A stretch of 64,000 bases of DNA from Setomelanomma holmii (GCA_010015745.1 ML978155.1:744001-808000), one strand, 5' to 3'; shown: positions 10,012-23,247, numbered from the stretch's first letter. Numbers and translations are program-made. Notes: generated by a model not told the origin, from the letters alone.

Positions 10012-12940
10012 TCAAAACGTAAAGGTCATCAACGCCGGATTCAACACCACCGGCAAGAGCAGATGACTCGCAAGCACAATCCCCATTGGAAAAATCGCCA
10101 CGAAATCCGTAATTCGCCAACCCACCGGCACAAAGCTGCCCTTCGCCAGAATAATCATGCCCACAACCCCAATCAAGCACACCGCAAGGCTCCACCGAAA
10201 TTTCTTCAACACGCGCGGCACCTCGATGAAGAAATTGCTAAACTCTGCTTCCTTGGATGTCGCGCCCCACTGCATGTTGTACTCGAACATATGTGCGAGT
10301 AAGGCTGCAGAAACGTGCAGCGATAGGCCACCCAGGAAGATGGCGAGCATGAGGACCCATTTGAAGTTTTCGAGCAGGCTGGAGAAGAAGGTGTGTGTGC
10401 CGAGGCGGTAGCGTAGGATGGCGAGAGAGATGTTTCCTAGGCCTGTGAAGACGACTACGAGGGCGAACCTATCATCACTATCAGTATGCAGATTAGGGTG
10501 TTAGAAATGGGGAATAAGAAGGGAGGACGAACCAGACTTTCCAGCTATCAATGTAGTACTTATCCAAGTACCCATTATACCACCCAATTGCAAAGTAGTT
10601 TGCCGTCGTCATGATCCACGCTGCGCCGATTGCATAATACGTCCCGATATACGAGAGGATGGTGACTTTGCTCGTGAAGCGAATATTGCTGAACAAGAAT
10701 TTGCGGAATAGCGGTGTGAAGGGACCGCGTACGAACCAAAACCTGAGCGGGTGGAAGAGCAGCTCATTGCAGCCGTATGCGTACTTTTCCCAGCGAGCGA
10801 GTTCGTCGTAAACAGTTAGTGAGACGCCTTCCTTGAAACCGTCGCCGGCCCAGGCTGCGAGCCGTATGATGTAGCCATTAACCTGCAGACGCAGCGACAT
10901 GTCGAAATCTTCGGAGACGTGGGATTCAGACCAGAATTTCTCGTAGCCGTCTTCGTCGAAGTAGGATATTTGCTGGATGGCGGACCAGCGGAGTATAGCG
11001 TTATGGCCAACAAAGGGCGCTACGTCGCCGTTCGAGACGGTGTACTTGATAGCTGTGTAGATGAGGTTGGTGAAGAAAGTGATGCTGCTTGTTGTCAGCG
11101 TCATTTTGTGCAATGCGAGGTAGCCACTTACCCGTTCTCGAAGTATGTATGCACCACTTGCATCACGCCGGATGAGAATTGCATGATACCAACCTGCGGA
11201 CTCTGCTCCATCTCACTCGCAGCATCGAGAAGACAATCAGTCGGTACACGGGTGTCAGAGTCAACCAGAAGAATATAATCGCCAACACGAATGTTGCCAT
11301 CGGCCCACCCTCGGCCATTCTCATCAAGCACTTCTTTCAAGCAACGATCGTACTCGCGTGCTTCATCATTCGAGGTCCAATTCTCGTCCCTCTCAACGAG
11401 AGCGAGTCGCTCCTCGACATTATTGCTCAGCATTAGACCGTAATTCATATTACTCGCTTTCTTGAACTTTCCTCTTCGCAGAAAGCCGTCTTCACCGTGC
11501 TTCGGTCGGGCTGTCCAGCCAATACCGTGATCATGGTAAAAGTCGATGCGCGCTTGTCGCTCATCTTCGTCAATGATTTGCATACCATCGTCGTTGATGA
11601 AGATGTTTGCAGATCCGCCTTGCAGCTCATAAGTCGATATAGCTTGTTTGAGAGATCTCACTGTAGGCGCAATAACCGAGTTCAGGCCCTCCTTGTAGAC
11701 TGGACATTGTACAGTGATGTGCGGAAGCTCGCCGCTGATGCGATGTGGAAGGAGTGCAGAGTAGAACTTCGAGTTCGTCTGCATCTGTCGCATGGGGCCA
11801 AAACATTGCGACAAGTTGGTGACGATGACTTGGGAGAAGAACTGACATGCGTTAGCGGATTGTCCTGATCACCGCGAATCTGATGCGAAGCTTACCAATG
11901 AGAAGAAGATCAGCACAGGGGTCATCGTGAGGAACGCGAGACGCCACCAGCCTTTGTCAACCAAAAGCTGAAACGCAATTTGCTTATATCCGAATCCCAA
12001 CATCGTCATTATGAGCAACAGTGTGAATGCAACTTGCACAGCGCTGATCATATTGGTTGGCCGATGTTCTGGCTTCGCTTCTCCAGTCTCTAGGTCAATT
12101 GCCGTCTCGACGACAGCAGGCCCTTTCTCGATGTCGGAGCTCTGTTCGACGCCCGCAGCCTCTCCTGCCCTCCAAACCAGTTCCATGAGCTCATTCTCAA
12201 TGGCGCTAGCTCGCTCAACGACCTTTGTAGGATCATCGTCCCAGACGACAAGAAGCGACTCGGCCGCAAGAAAAGCAGCGCATTGATTCTTGCGAGCTTT
12301 TGGCAGGTCGTCGACGCTTGGGAGGACTTGTATGCGGAGACCATTGCCCATGGGCACATCTGTGGCGCCGGGAGACCATTCGATGAAGGTTTGGATGACT
12401 CGCGAATTGACAGTCAGTGCCACCTATCACTTGTTAACCTCATTTTGATGCACTATGGCAATTGGGCTTACTTGAAGATTCAGGCGCGAACAGCAATCTG
12501 CAAGCACCGATTCAGCCAACGCTGGTGGGCACGTAGTGTAAATGCCCCGAGACTTTCGCAAAAGTACACCCTCGATGTCGCCGCTTGAGTCGTTGAGCCA
12601 AAGTCTTCCTGTGGGCTGTTGTGAGTTTCTCACGGGGTCGATCTTCAGGGTTGATTATCTTACTACATTGTTGCTGAAACAAGTGATTTACCATTGCTTC
12701 ATATTTCAACTCCTTCAGGACTGACGAGCGAACAGAATTGAACGAATTCCTTCTCGAAGTACGCGCTGAAGTTGCATTACTACGTTGAGCTGAAGACCCT
12801 TCCGGGGCCCATGGTGTTGGTGGAAGTGGCAGATGCTCTGATGGTGCAGCTTTGCTTCTGCCAAATCCAAAGCGTCCAGATCCGCTGCCTTGTGCAGTTG
12901 GCTCGGTGCCGCCATCCTGCTTTTTGCTGAAGAGGCCCAT
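10012..12940 (-). CDS. Membrane GT2 family glycosyltransferase (chitin/cellulose synthase-like)
   Basis: Six exons read on the minus strand: 12940..12692, 12615..12472, 12423..11896, 11841..11132, 11084..10533 and 10468..10012, about 879 residues. A basic serine-rich N-terminus and two membrane helices (exon 3) precede the GT2 catalytic domain. Visible GT-A motifs are LLVDSDTRVP (metal-binding DxD type), SEDFDMSLRLQ (catalytic ED) and ELARWEKYAYG (R/QxxRW-like). Several C-terminal membrane helices follow. This arrangement suggests a processive polysaccharide synthase in the plasma membrane. It resembles the conserved fungal GT2 reported to be needed for hyphal growth on solid surfaces in Zymoseptoria and Fusarium; that match is from memory of the family. 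The polymer made is unknown. Confidence 0.85.
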
Positions 12941-15272
12941 GGCTACTTTTCGCGGAATGAAGCGTGTTTTCGAAAGCTCACTGAGCTCAAGTCAATTGAT
13001 GAACCCCAGCTTTGGTATATGTCAACTTTGGATGATGGAGAATGAAGGTACGCAAGAGGACAAAAGTGAAAAGACAAGCTTCGTATGAGGTAATGCCTAT
13101 TTCCAGAGCAAGCACTTCGTCCGGCCGAGTGGGATGCATGCAGCAATCCACGCGAGACGGCATCAAGCGGAGCCGCCGATATGCTTTAAGAGATATCAAC
13201 ATACCATGGTGCTGGTCTGGGTCAGGCTGGATCCATCGCTTACACCCAGATCAGCGACAAGCGTCAAACGTGCTGCCTTCCATATCCCATCTGTGGCTTG
13301 ACATGAGCTGTAAGCTAGGCCAGTGGTAGGTGCTTGTTGTGCTTCGACAAATGCCGCCATGGGCCCGCCAAGGTGTGAAGCCTGGAACTACTTACAGCTC
13401 CACGACGATCCTATGCTCTTTTGAGGAAGCTTTGTGTCATGGAAGCATCGAAAATGCGGCACTCATGCCCGAGGTAGAGTATGAGGCTGGTATCTGATAC
13501 GGCTAAACGTGTTGCGGCGGTATTCATCCATGTCGCCTTGATACGAACTGCACAAGGATGATATCGCAAGACCACTCGCACATAGGCACACACTCAACAG
13601 CTTTCATGATTCGAGGTCCATAGTGATAACCTGCAATAAGCCAAGCATTGCCAACGCATTGGACTGATGAATCGGGTTCGGTATCTCAAGCTTGTACAGG
13701 CGACACCCATGCGGCAGAGGGATCAGTCTTGCGTTGAGGTACTGCTTCCTACTCAGCGGGCTGAGGCGAAAGGTCGAAACAATACTGCTAGCAGTATGAG
13801 ACGTTCTAGAAAGGCCGAGGAGGCGGAATGGCTATGATGGTACACCGTTCGGAGGGTTCAGTGACAACTGCATGCATATCGTTTGCATAATCTTGATCGT
13901 ACCACCAGAAATACGGCGGCGGGCGGAGAAACTTGTGCCGCACTGTTACATAGCAGCGGGCATCTACTGACAGCGTCTCAGAACGCTTGAACGTGTGAAG
14001 CTCGCAAGCACCGAAACTGGCCAGCTTCCGCTGTAGCGGTGACAGAGGCTCAAAACGGCAGCGTTGGGGTTATGCCGAGAGCTCTATGCCACGCCTAGGA
14101 ATCGCCCCCGTGCAATCGACTCGAGAGACAAGGGACCTGGTAGCCTTGTCGTTTGAAAGTCTTCGTCGCGGTTCATGATCGCCAAGCGAGACTTATGCGT
14201 GTAAGCGGGACGAGGCTTTGTACCACCTTCTACACAAGAACGTTCTTGCGATTCTAGGTGGCGGCGTTGTCGAACACGAAACCTTGTCTTGGAGCAAACC
14301 ATTCAGTGGTCTCAGATCGCAGGTTGAAGTCGCGTCTCCACCTCGATGGCTTCTTCGCGCGTGCATTGCCATCAGACCAGTGCAAGACTACTATTGAATC
14401 TGCAAGATATGGTGCAGAAACAGGTTGAACCGGCATTGTGGAATTTTCAATAGTTTGAGAATGCATGTCTGCAAGGATGGATGCTTTGAAACCTGAACTG
14501 ATAGTGGTCTTCCTGTGTGTGGCGGTGCGAGCCGTTAGATCGAGCAACGAACCGTTTGATCGCCTTTGCTAGCAGAGACATGGGGGATCTCGGCGACGAA
14601 TCCCATGGGCTCACGGCCCGGTAAAGAGGCTGGTCGAGTGTGTTGGCGTATCTAACCTGAAGGATCTGCCACCTACTTTACCCAGATTAACGTGCAGCGA
14701 CACCAACCGTCCTGCAGGAACGTGCCTGCAGTTTTGGGCTTGGCGAGGCTTACCGGTCATCGCGGCTATTTCTGGGTAACGGCTTGGCTAGAGCGAACCG
14801 AACAAGAAAGTCGTGCATGACAGCCAGCATATTGATAAGCGATGGAGGAAGAGTGAAGTGTTGAACACGGCTCGCGGCATTGTATGTGCATCTCAATGGT
14901 TGCCATAATGCATCTGGCCGCGGGAGGTGACATCATCGCGAGAAACACCTGCGATTTGCCTTGCTGTTCAAGCTGCACACTGTGTTTGTGACTTGTCGGG
15001 AGGAGAGAAGGGCAGGGATATGCATATGCGCTAGGCACAATGAGGTAAGCCGGAAGCTGGGACCACACCAGCCTCGAATCTCGAGGTGTGTATCTCGACA
15101 TCGAACACATGAGCAACCAGACGTAACACGATCATCTGGCGTGATGGGATATTCGAACTACTCTAGACATTACCAAATCGTGCACAGTTGCGAGCGCGCC
15201 CCTGAAACGCCGTAACGCCATGCAACGTTACCAAAGAACACCTGCCGCTCTCATCCTAGCATCAACCCATCA
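12941..15272. other. Long gene-free region
   Basis: About 2.3 kb with only short, overlapping open frames of no recognisable family on either strand. No tRNA, repeat array or transposon end was seen. It contains the promoter of the glycosyltransferase at its left end. Its size is large compared with the typical spacing here, so it could hide a noncoding RNA or a relic I cannot identify. Confidence 0.5.
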
Positions 15273-16813
15273 TTATGCGGTGCACCCATTATACCCACTC
15301 TGCTGCCACATCTTGACGCTCTTGACCTGCATTTGTCCGCCATCCTGCCAAGTGGGGTACCACTGGTCCTTTGCATTCCAGAAGTCCTTCTTCGCCGTGG
15401 GGCTACCATCCAGCCACGGTTTGCCAGAGCCGCCATCTTGGAACCAGCCGTTGTCTGACCCCACAGCCACGTTGAGCACAAGATAAAAGTCTTGGTCAAA
15501 GGGAGCGGTGTTGCTGTTGGTGTGTGCCCATGGGTTTTGGAGGCGCGTGCCGTTCGAGTCCGCCAGCGGGAACCGGCCGTAGTTCCAGAATGGTTCGTCG
15601 AAGTGGGTGTACATGACTTGCATAAGGCGAGAGTTGATGTAGGTGAAGATGTACTTCTCACTCCACTAGAAAGGGCGTTAGTGCATGTAAACCAGTTGAA
15701 GCATTTGTACCTACCTCGACACCGAACACATTGTAACCAGATGCGTATGTGGTGTGAAGAGCCTTGCGTTTGACGTTGTTGCGCCACCATCCATCGTTTT
15801 CAAAATCAGGTCCGAAGTGCAGTGTGCTCGAAGCGATATTGTTGCCACCTTGTGCATATGTATAGTTGTTGCCGCGAGATTCGAGTATGTCGATCTCTCC
15901 GGATCGAGGCCAGTCGCCGTAGACATTGTCTTTCGGCAGCATCCAAATGGCGGGCCACAGCCAGTCTCCAGCTGGGAGCTTGGCGACGACTTCGACGCGA
16001 CCGAACTTGATAGAAGCGCCCAACTTGGTGTTGATGCGCCCTGACTTGACTGGATTGACAATCGTGCCGTTGGTTGTATTGGTAGACGTGACGCAGTCGG
16101 TCCACTTCGGTCCCGTGCAGCCCTGACCACGCAGGTCCAGCACGTTATCAGTCTCTAAGAGACTTCTATCCTGTAATGTAGGCTTAATGTTGAGTATGCC
16201 ATCCCGGATGAAGACGTTCTCGTCGGTGTGCGTAGTCATCTCAAATTGCCCGTTGCTACATGCCTAGTTAGTTGCCGATGAGGAGGAGGATGTCTGTTAT
16301 AACTTACCCGTAGCCACCAACCTCAACTTCCTTGGTCCAGACATTGCTATTCCATGACGAGAAGTTCTCATCGAGGATCTGACAATACTTGTGCTTGGCC
16401 ACGCTGCGTACGCCGTCCCATACCAGTACGCCACTGATACACAGACCAAGGAAAAGACCGATGAGAGGTATGATTGTTATCCACTTCTCTCTTGGGTCCT
16501 TTTCTTTCAGCCATGGGCGTTCAATTTCACCCTTCTTGACGCGACGAGATCGGAAGTAAGCGCCGCGAGGAAAATATTGGTAGCTCGAGGCGGTGCCGCT
16601 TCCTGTTGCACTCTCTGGTCTTGAGTTCGGGTACGAGACGCTGGGAGTGTTGAGGTTGGGCGTTCTCGCGCCTGGGGTCGCAAATGGATTCTCTTGCTCT
16701 TGAGCGACATCAATGTGATTTGTATCGCTGGTTGTGGATCTCGACGACATCGGATCGTGTGCGCTGGACGTGGAAGAGCGTTTCTCTGGATCGCTGTGAT
16801 TCATATCTGACAC
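15273..16813 (-). CDS. Membrane-anchored glycoside hydrolase family 16 protein
   Basis: Three exons on the minus strand: 16813..16308, 16255..15715 and 15665..15273, 479 residues. A disordered serine/threonine-rich cytoplasmic N-terminus is followed by one hydrophobic segment (IIPLIGLFLGLCISGVLVW), giving a type II membrane topology. The outer domain is a GH16 jelly roll with the catalytic motif GEIDILES (ExDxxE) preceded by WPAIWMLP. The family hydrolyses or transfers beta-1,3(4)-glucans; in fungi such membrane-bound forms act in cell-wall remodelling. The nearest type is the beta-glucan-binding/laminarinase-like group rather than the CRH transglycosidases, because the lectin-like and GPI features of the latter are absent. 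Confidence 0.9.
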
Positions 16814-17892
16814 ACTCTATGGAGCTGAGACTGTCGTGCGGTCTGTACGGAAACGGAAAATGAACAAGAGATGTAACAATGAACGCAGCAAGGAGCCGTG
16901 CGAGAAATTTGTTGGGAAATGGACCAGCTCGGGAGGAAGCACTTTCACAGCGAATTCGAAGCAGCGCAATTGCAACCAAGGATAAGAATTCTGGCTGGCA
17001 CGGTTGCCTCAAGACAGCTCGCCACGAGCAGGAACGAATGAGAGAGGCAGATAGCGTAGTTTAGGAAACTACTCACCACGCGCTATGGTTCGCGTTACAA
17101 GTAGGCGGAAGGCTGCTGCCCATTCAAGATTGCTGTGCGTACGCCCATAGGCCGTTTAGCGGAACCAATCACAAGGTCTGCATCGTTACCAATGAGTTTT
17201 GTGTAAGTTTGGAGACTACCATGGCGGATGGACGAGACCGTAGAAGGAAGTTGCAAGGATGTCGCACCAGCCACAGGTCTCGACTCTAAAACCTGCAGGT
17301 TTACACGCCCTCAACCGTTTTGAGATCGATAAGCGCGGCGCCGCCCGCGTTGCACCTTAGCCGGCGCAGTGAAATCCTGGGCTTGTTTAAGCTCGGCCCT
17401 TCTCGATACATGGTGCTTTATCGCGAGGCTGTCAGCCAGAGCATGTTAGCACTGCACGGCAGCTGCATTCGTTAGCGCCAATGTACCAATCGGTGCTCTT
17501 AAACCGTCCTCCGCAATATAATGTTACATATGCACGGAGTTGTTGGGACAGTGTCTGGGAAGTACATCGTATTGTTATCGTTCCGGTAGAGGCAGCTGCT
17601 AAGCCGTACCCACGTGGGTATGTGCCCAAGAATAGACATCGTTGATGCCTCGAAAGATGCCTTTGGTTGCTAGCAAGGCGGTGGCAAGACTTGACCAGCA
17701 TCGAACCCGGATTGAGGGTTTAGCTCTGGGGAGTGCACATCAACCTTCGCGTGTCAGTATCTTTCGAGGCATGTCGAAGTAGGACGTAACGAGCATATCC
17801 GAAGACGTGGCACTTAGTCCATGGCTTCTGTGAAGCGCTAAAGTTATGTTGGCCTGGATCGCGGGACAGCCGGTCCTTCGTCCTGACGCTTT
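16814..17892. other. Intergenic region
   Basis: About 1.1 kb between two minus-strand genes. It should contain the GH16 promoter and the 3' end of the Mpv17-family gene. No gene or repeat is supported. A GGTTCGATGC tRNA B-box-like stretch on the minus strand near 17700 lacks a matching A box. Confidence 0.5.
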
Positions 17893-18527
17893 TCAAGCAT
17901 CAACCGCCAGGCTGAGATAGATGCCCCATAACACGCCTACAGAACATCCAAAGACCACTCTTTTGTCGACCGGTACCCACAAAAAGCTGATGAGGCTTAT
18001 CGCGGGCCAAAACTTGTACCCGTCCTTCATCATGGGCCAAGTTTTGTCTGAGCACTCTTGCGCAACGGCTCCCCATGCATTCTGATTGCCCTGCTGCACC
18101 GCGTTGATGTACGCTATGTACCCAAGGAACATAAGAGTGTTGATAACGGCGCCAATTGTTTGGTCGAGGAAGAACTTGATGAGCACGTTCGTCTTGCTGG
18201 TCTCGCTCTTGGTGGGGCTGACAGGCTTCTCGTCGGCGGACTTCAAGCTTTTCGAAGGCACAGTCGTTGGGAAATGATCCTCCAGGAAGGTTTGCCATAC
18301 AATGTTTGGCGGGTTGCTGATTATGCTGAAGATCGCAAACTTGATGACAGGGCCTATACTAAGGGAGAAAGGCGTCTGCGACAGCTGCGAGTTAGCACAT
18401 GTCGCGACCAAGAGCTATCGAGACCGCATACGTTGTCTTTGTAGGACGAGATGGCTTGCGCGAGCACATTGGACGTCATGCTGAGGACTGTGCCCTGCAG
18501 CGTTTGTGATATCATTGCTGAAGACAT
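17893..18527 (-). CDS. Mpv17/PMP22 family membrane protein
   Basis: Two exons on the minus strand: 18527..18432 and 18384..17893, 195 residues, intron 47 nt. The first exon (MSSAMISQTLQGTVL) splices into LSQTPFSLSIGPVIKF. The C-terminal part has the family pattern DGYKFWPAISLISFLWVPVDKRVVFGC, with the conserved W-P and a final membrane segment. Four short hydrophobic segments are present. Relatives are integral membrane proteins of peroxisomes or the inner mitochondrial membrane; their transport role is not settled. This one is more divergent than typical Mpv17 (D instead of N in W-P-x-x-Q/N contexts), so organelle and function stay open. Confidence 0.75.
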
Positions 18528-20179
18528 TGCGGTCGTGATCTATTCGTGATAACGTCTAGTAGTCAAAAGGCGGTCACTCAGGACAGACAAAAGCACAGGA
18601 CGCGCAAAGGGTATCGCAGGAAATAAGAGTTCTATATATGTGGCCAGCACACAGGTCCTGGAGCGTGTCAGCACGCGTTTGAAGTGGACAGCTTTCGTTT
18701 CGTGTCGCGACGCTAGTGCCTCGATCTCAGAATCGCGTCATTGGCCGCTTACTCATCTTCAGTTTACACCATTTGCGCCCGATGCAACAGACGTTCTGTT
18801 GAAAACAATTCCTACTTTGACCGAAATACATGATGCAGGATAAAGCCAGATCTGGAAGTGCCTCTCCATCTCCGATATCTACTAACAAGTCCAAAGCAAC
18901 CAAGAAGTCTTCGAGAATTGGTCTCCGAGCAATTCTACAGGGCAAAAGATGTTCGGCTGTGCGAAATAGAGGTTCGGGTGTGCGAAATAGAGGTTCGGCT
19001 GGTGGGTGACAGACATCTCCTTCGAGTTCACAGTCTTTCGTAGGCTCTGATTGGTCTCAAAGTCTTCGACATCTCGATCCCTCTCCACACTAATTCCGTG
19101 TGCGACATTCGACATTTCACATCAATTTCATTCTATGTTAGCATTCAACAGACCTTCGAAACCGAGTAACAGGCACAGAGAAGGTAAACCCATCCTACAA
19201 ATAGCGGAAATAGATCCTCCAACTTGTTTAAAAAGTCACCAAGCCAAATACCTCTTGCCCTGCTTGGGCGCTATTCTGGGATCCTGGGCATTGCTGGAGC
19301 GCTCCCGTTGTCCTTTCTTACATTACTATCATATCTCATGATGCCTCGTAGCAGATTTTGGCCCGTCGAAGACTTCCAAGTTACCGCGGGAATGTTGTCG
19401 AAGCAGTTCTGGACGCCTTCTTCACTCGCTAAATTGTCCAAGCGCGAGGTCAATACTAACAGAACAAGTCCTTCTTTAATACATACACCACGAATAGTGA
19501 CGCTATACTTGAAAATTATTCTACAATTTCTAAACTTCAATCGTGTACCCAAGCCGTAGGCCGATCTCTTCTCCGTATTCCCTCCTTTCCATCTCCGATT
19601 TTTAACAAAGAGGTCTGAAGCAGCGCAAATGTGGTTACACCCTTCTTCACACCTACCACTTCGGCGTTTTTCACGTGCTTCCCGCACTCTGACTCGCCTG
19701 GCAACATCCGGTCATGCTGAGCTCTAGCCCTGATTTGTCGCGTGCACGAGACTATTCTCCTCAACACTGATCTCACTAGAGTTGTTTGTCCCCTCGACAT
19801 GTATTTGTAATTTCAATGAAGGTCACCCTCAATCATGATCTATGCGCAAGATTTAGCTTCGGTGTCAGTCATTCACTACCTACATGGCTCTTATCACGTA
19901 GGACAACACAGTATTTCTACAGTTGTACGTCATAAGTGTCGATACCGTACTCTGTGCGTCGGTTCAAACTTCATAAAGTGACAACAGGATCACTCGCAGA
20001 TTAGAATAGTCTGCACGAGAAAGTGTTTCGGTCGTTGCTTGGCAATAGCAGTCACAATGCTGCTCATCGAATGATGCCTTGCAGCAGATGCATGATCGCT
20101 GAAACTCTCGAGATATCGCAGGTTAGACGCGAACATATCCGAACGCCATATCGCAATCCCATAGATGTCGTCATATCCT
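18528..20179. other. Intergenic region with a short tandem repeat
   Basis: About 1.65 kb with no supported gene. It contains a 21-bp-period tandem repeat at 18951-18998. Open frames on both strands are short and of no recognisable family. Confidence 0.5.
18951..18998. repeat. 21-bp tandem repeat, about 2.3 copies
   Basis: Two identical 20-bp units (18958-18977 and 18979-18998; core TGCGAAATAGAGGTTCGG) are separated by one base, and a partial third copy (GTTCGG) lies just upstream. The period is a multiple of three. On the minus strand it reads as repeated PNLYFA heptads, but the surrounding frame has no other support. Confidence 0.8.
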
Positions 20180-22836
20180 TCAGTCATCGTACAGCGAATC
20201 ATGATCGCTCTCCTCATTCCTACCATCGCCCGCCGCGAACTGCTCCTCGAAGTGGCCATCTCCCTCAGCCTCATCTTGTTCCTCGACCACCCTTTCTCCC
20301 GTGATCTCAACACCTCCATCAGAAATTTCCTCGCCGTCGAACTCTTCCTCGTCGCTGATCTCGACCACCTGACTAGCTTTCGCCTGATCTGTGAGCTTGA
20401 GATTGATACTGCCGAAGCCCTCGTGCTGTTGAACGTCAAGCATGCCTTTCGTGCCGAGGGCAAGAACCATCATGAGTCCTTGACAAGCGATCATCTTGTT
20501 GTTCTCTGCGGGCGGAAGAAGTTCTTCGAACGTGATGTCCTCAACAACGATTACGTCTTCCTCTCGTTTGATGTTTTGCACATGCTCGATATTCGCCTGA
20601 GCACGATCACGCTTCTCAACGATAGCGTCGCTCACAAAGTCGAGAAAATTCGCTCCCTCGGCTGACAGGGCTTCGCGAACGCGTATAGATGGCTGTAGGA
20701 CAGTTTCGACAATGGTAGGAGGTGAGCTGGTACCCGGACCAGGGTCGGCGAATTCATCTCCTCCGAGGCTGATATCACCATCGTTCTCGAGATTCAACAA
20801 GGGGTCGATAGCAAGAGGTTGGCCACGACCGTGCAATGGAGAAGCGGACACCAGGCGGCTTCCAGGCCTGCTTCCAGGTCGACCTGAGTCAGGCATACCA
20901 GGACGTCTGCTACCTGGTACGGCGGAAGAACCATGCTTGGACGCACTGATGTTCCATGGCATCGCAGAGAACATTTGTTCATCATCGAGGGCAGAGACGG
21001 CTTCGCGAGGCAGTTCGACGTCATCGCCTCCAACCATGAACCCTTCGTCATCCATGCCACGACCAACCTCGTCCTCGGGCTCACCCGTCTTTTGGCGTAC
21101 ACAGCGCGATTCGTTCTGTGTTGCGTCGTCGATACCTCTGTCGCGATCGTGCTTTGCTCCTGCAACCTGCCTGCGACTTACGCCTGTGTAGAGCTCGAAC
21201 AGGTTATCGCCGACGAACATGTCGAAGGGGTTTGGACCAGGAAGACCGCCAAACTGCTCTGCGATGCCACCGACTCCGCGGCCCCAAAGGAAGTACTCAG
21301 CATCCTTCTTTGCCTGCTGAGCGACACGCTTTTGCTTCTTGGCTTTGGTGGTGGTGGCCATGTTCTGCACATAGTTGGCGTTCCAGTCCGCGAGATCTTT
21401 GTTCTTCAGCTCAATGGTGGTGTCTGTGACCAAGACCTTGACGGTTCGACGCTTCTTGCGCATAGGTGCTGATGCGGTGGAAGAAGATTGGACAACCTCG
21501 ATGTGGTCACTGCTCTGCTGTTGGCCGGCTGTAGGGAATGCTTCTCCTTCCGGCAAGTCGTCTCCGAGAATTGGGAGGTCCAGATCCATGTGATCGCCTG
21601 GGAGCTGATATATGTCAGTGAGCATCATGATGTGTGGAGTGCAATGAGTCTGAAAGAGGAGCTCATTTAATAAAGACACAACTGATGCAGTGTAGTAATC
21701 AGGCCAACTGAGCTATCAGATTGGGCACTGATAGGCCTCCGCAAAGCTGGGTGAGATCATGCACTGCCATGCAAGAGATGGAAGTGAGGCTCGAGGCCAC
21801 CAGTCCTCAGACACGCAGGTAAGATCGCAGTGTAAATAGAAGCGTAAAAAAGCAGTAAGACTCACCTGTACGCCACCCATCTGTCCCTCCTCATGTTCCC
21901 TCCTCACCTTCGCACTCGCGCCTGCATCACTGAGCATCGCCGCCGCACTGTGGGCCGCAGGCGTTCCAGCAGCTACTCGCGCCGGTGGGTCATCGATAAG
22001 TTCGCCGTCGTCGCCAAAGGTGAAGCCTGGGTCCTCGAGCTGGAGGTCATCATCGCCACCAAACATGCCAGCATGGCCGGCGATGTTATTGTCGCCCTCG
22101 ACTCTGAATGACCCTGGGGCGTCCGGTGAAGAAGTAGGAAGAACCAGACCTCCGAGCGCACCGGCATGAGACGAAGACTGGGATTGTTGAGATCCGAAAG
22201 GAGTCAGGGACTGGGACTCTCCAGAGCGCGTGATGTCGAATTCAAGTCCAAGATCGAGGTCTGCGAAGAGTTCTGGCGGAGGCAGGGCGAAGTCTGGTAG
22301 GAAGGAGGGATCATCGGGGAGAACGAGCTGTTCGGGTCGAGCTTTGCCAGCATCAGGATCAAGTCCCAAATTCTTCACCGTCCTCAACATCATCGTCATA
22401 GCATGCTGTGCACTCTGCGCATCCGAAAGAACGTATCCGCACTGCTGCAAATAAACACGCGACACACCATACCTATGCACCCATTAGCACACAACCACTA
22501 CCATCGACTCCTCAGCCCCTCCTAACGCTACTCACAACAAACTCCCCTGCAGTCTTAGTGCCATAGGCGCAACAGGATCGACAATAGTCTGACACGCCTT
22601 CGCGACATCGACATCTAGGATCTGTTTACGATTGATGCGCTTCAGGCTGGACTTGGAGCCGAGTGTTGCGACGAGCCTGCCGTTTCTGTCAGACATAGAA
22701 GGAGCGATTCAGGGCCTTTGTGACTCACCAGACGGTCGCCACGCCATATTTGCGCGATGTTAAGACTGCGAGGGTGAGCGGATTTTCGTGAGGCGTGCGG
22801 AGGTGTTGGTTGCATACCTTCGTGGCTATAGAACAT
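20180..22836 (-). CDS. rec8: Meiotic cohesin kleisin Rec8
   Basis: Five exons on the minus strand: 22836..22818, 22765..22729, 22676..22536, 22472..21866 and 21604..20180, about 742 residues. The N-terminus assembles across two very small exons into MFYSHEVLTSRKYGVATVWL, then RLQGSLLYGVSRVYLQQCGYVL, the conserved Rad21/Rec8 N-domain that binds Smc3. The C-terminal winged helix that binds Smc1 includes ITFEELLPPAENNKMIACQG. The middle is acidic and low-complexity. Rec8 closes the cohesin ring in meiosis; choosing it over Rad21 rests on the IWL/VWL-type N-terminus and is fairly secure. The last intron (21605-21865, 261 nt) is long for this window. The protein runs on into an acidic tail ending SLYDD. 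Confidence 0.85.
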
Positions 22837-23247
22837 GGCTGTACATAAGATACGGAATGAAAGACTAGATAGTTGTGATCATATGGCAAACAATACAGCG
22901 CGAAGAATGTAAGCGAAAGGAAGAGAGGGTTGGGTTGAGGTGCGAAAGGAGAGGATTTGGTGAGGGCGAAGTATGCTTCTGGGCTTGGCGGCGAAGTTCG
23001 ACGCGCTTCTCCCACGCGTCGTGTGGTGAAGTGAAGACGAAATCGGAAACGTCAATCTCGTCACCTCGCAAAGCTGGTACAAATATCGATGTTCTACATT
23101 TGTGTCATTCCAAGTGCTCGTAATCATATCATTCCCTATCGTTTCCTAGTCTCTTTATGCAACGCCAATGCTATGCATCATCAATACCTGTCCCGTGATG
23201 AAGGAGATTTAGATGCATGTGCACGCCTGTCAAAGTGCGCGGGGGCA
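22837..23247. other. Intergenic region
   Basis: About 410 bp between Ubp6 (3' end) and Rec8 (5' end), both on the minus strand. It presumably holds the Rec8 promoter. No feature can be supported. Confidence 0.5.

Noticed and set aside
17690..17730. Minus-strand GGTTCGATGC as a tRNA B box
   Set aside because: No A box at the right distance and no cloverleaf can be formed.
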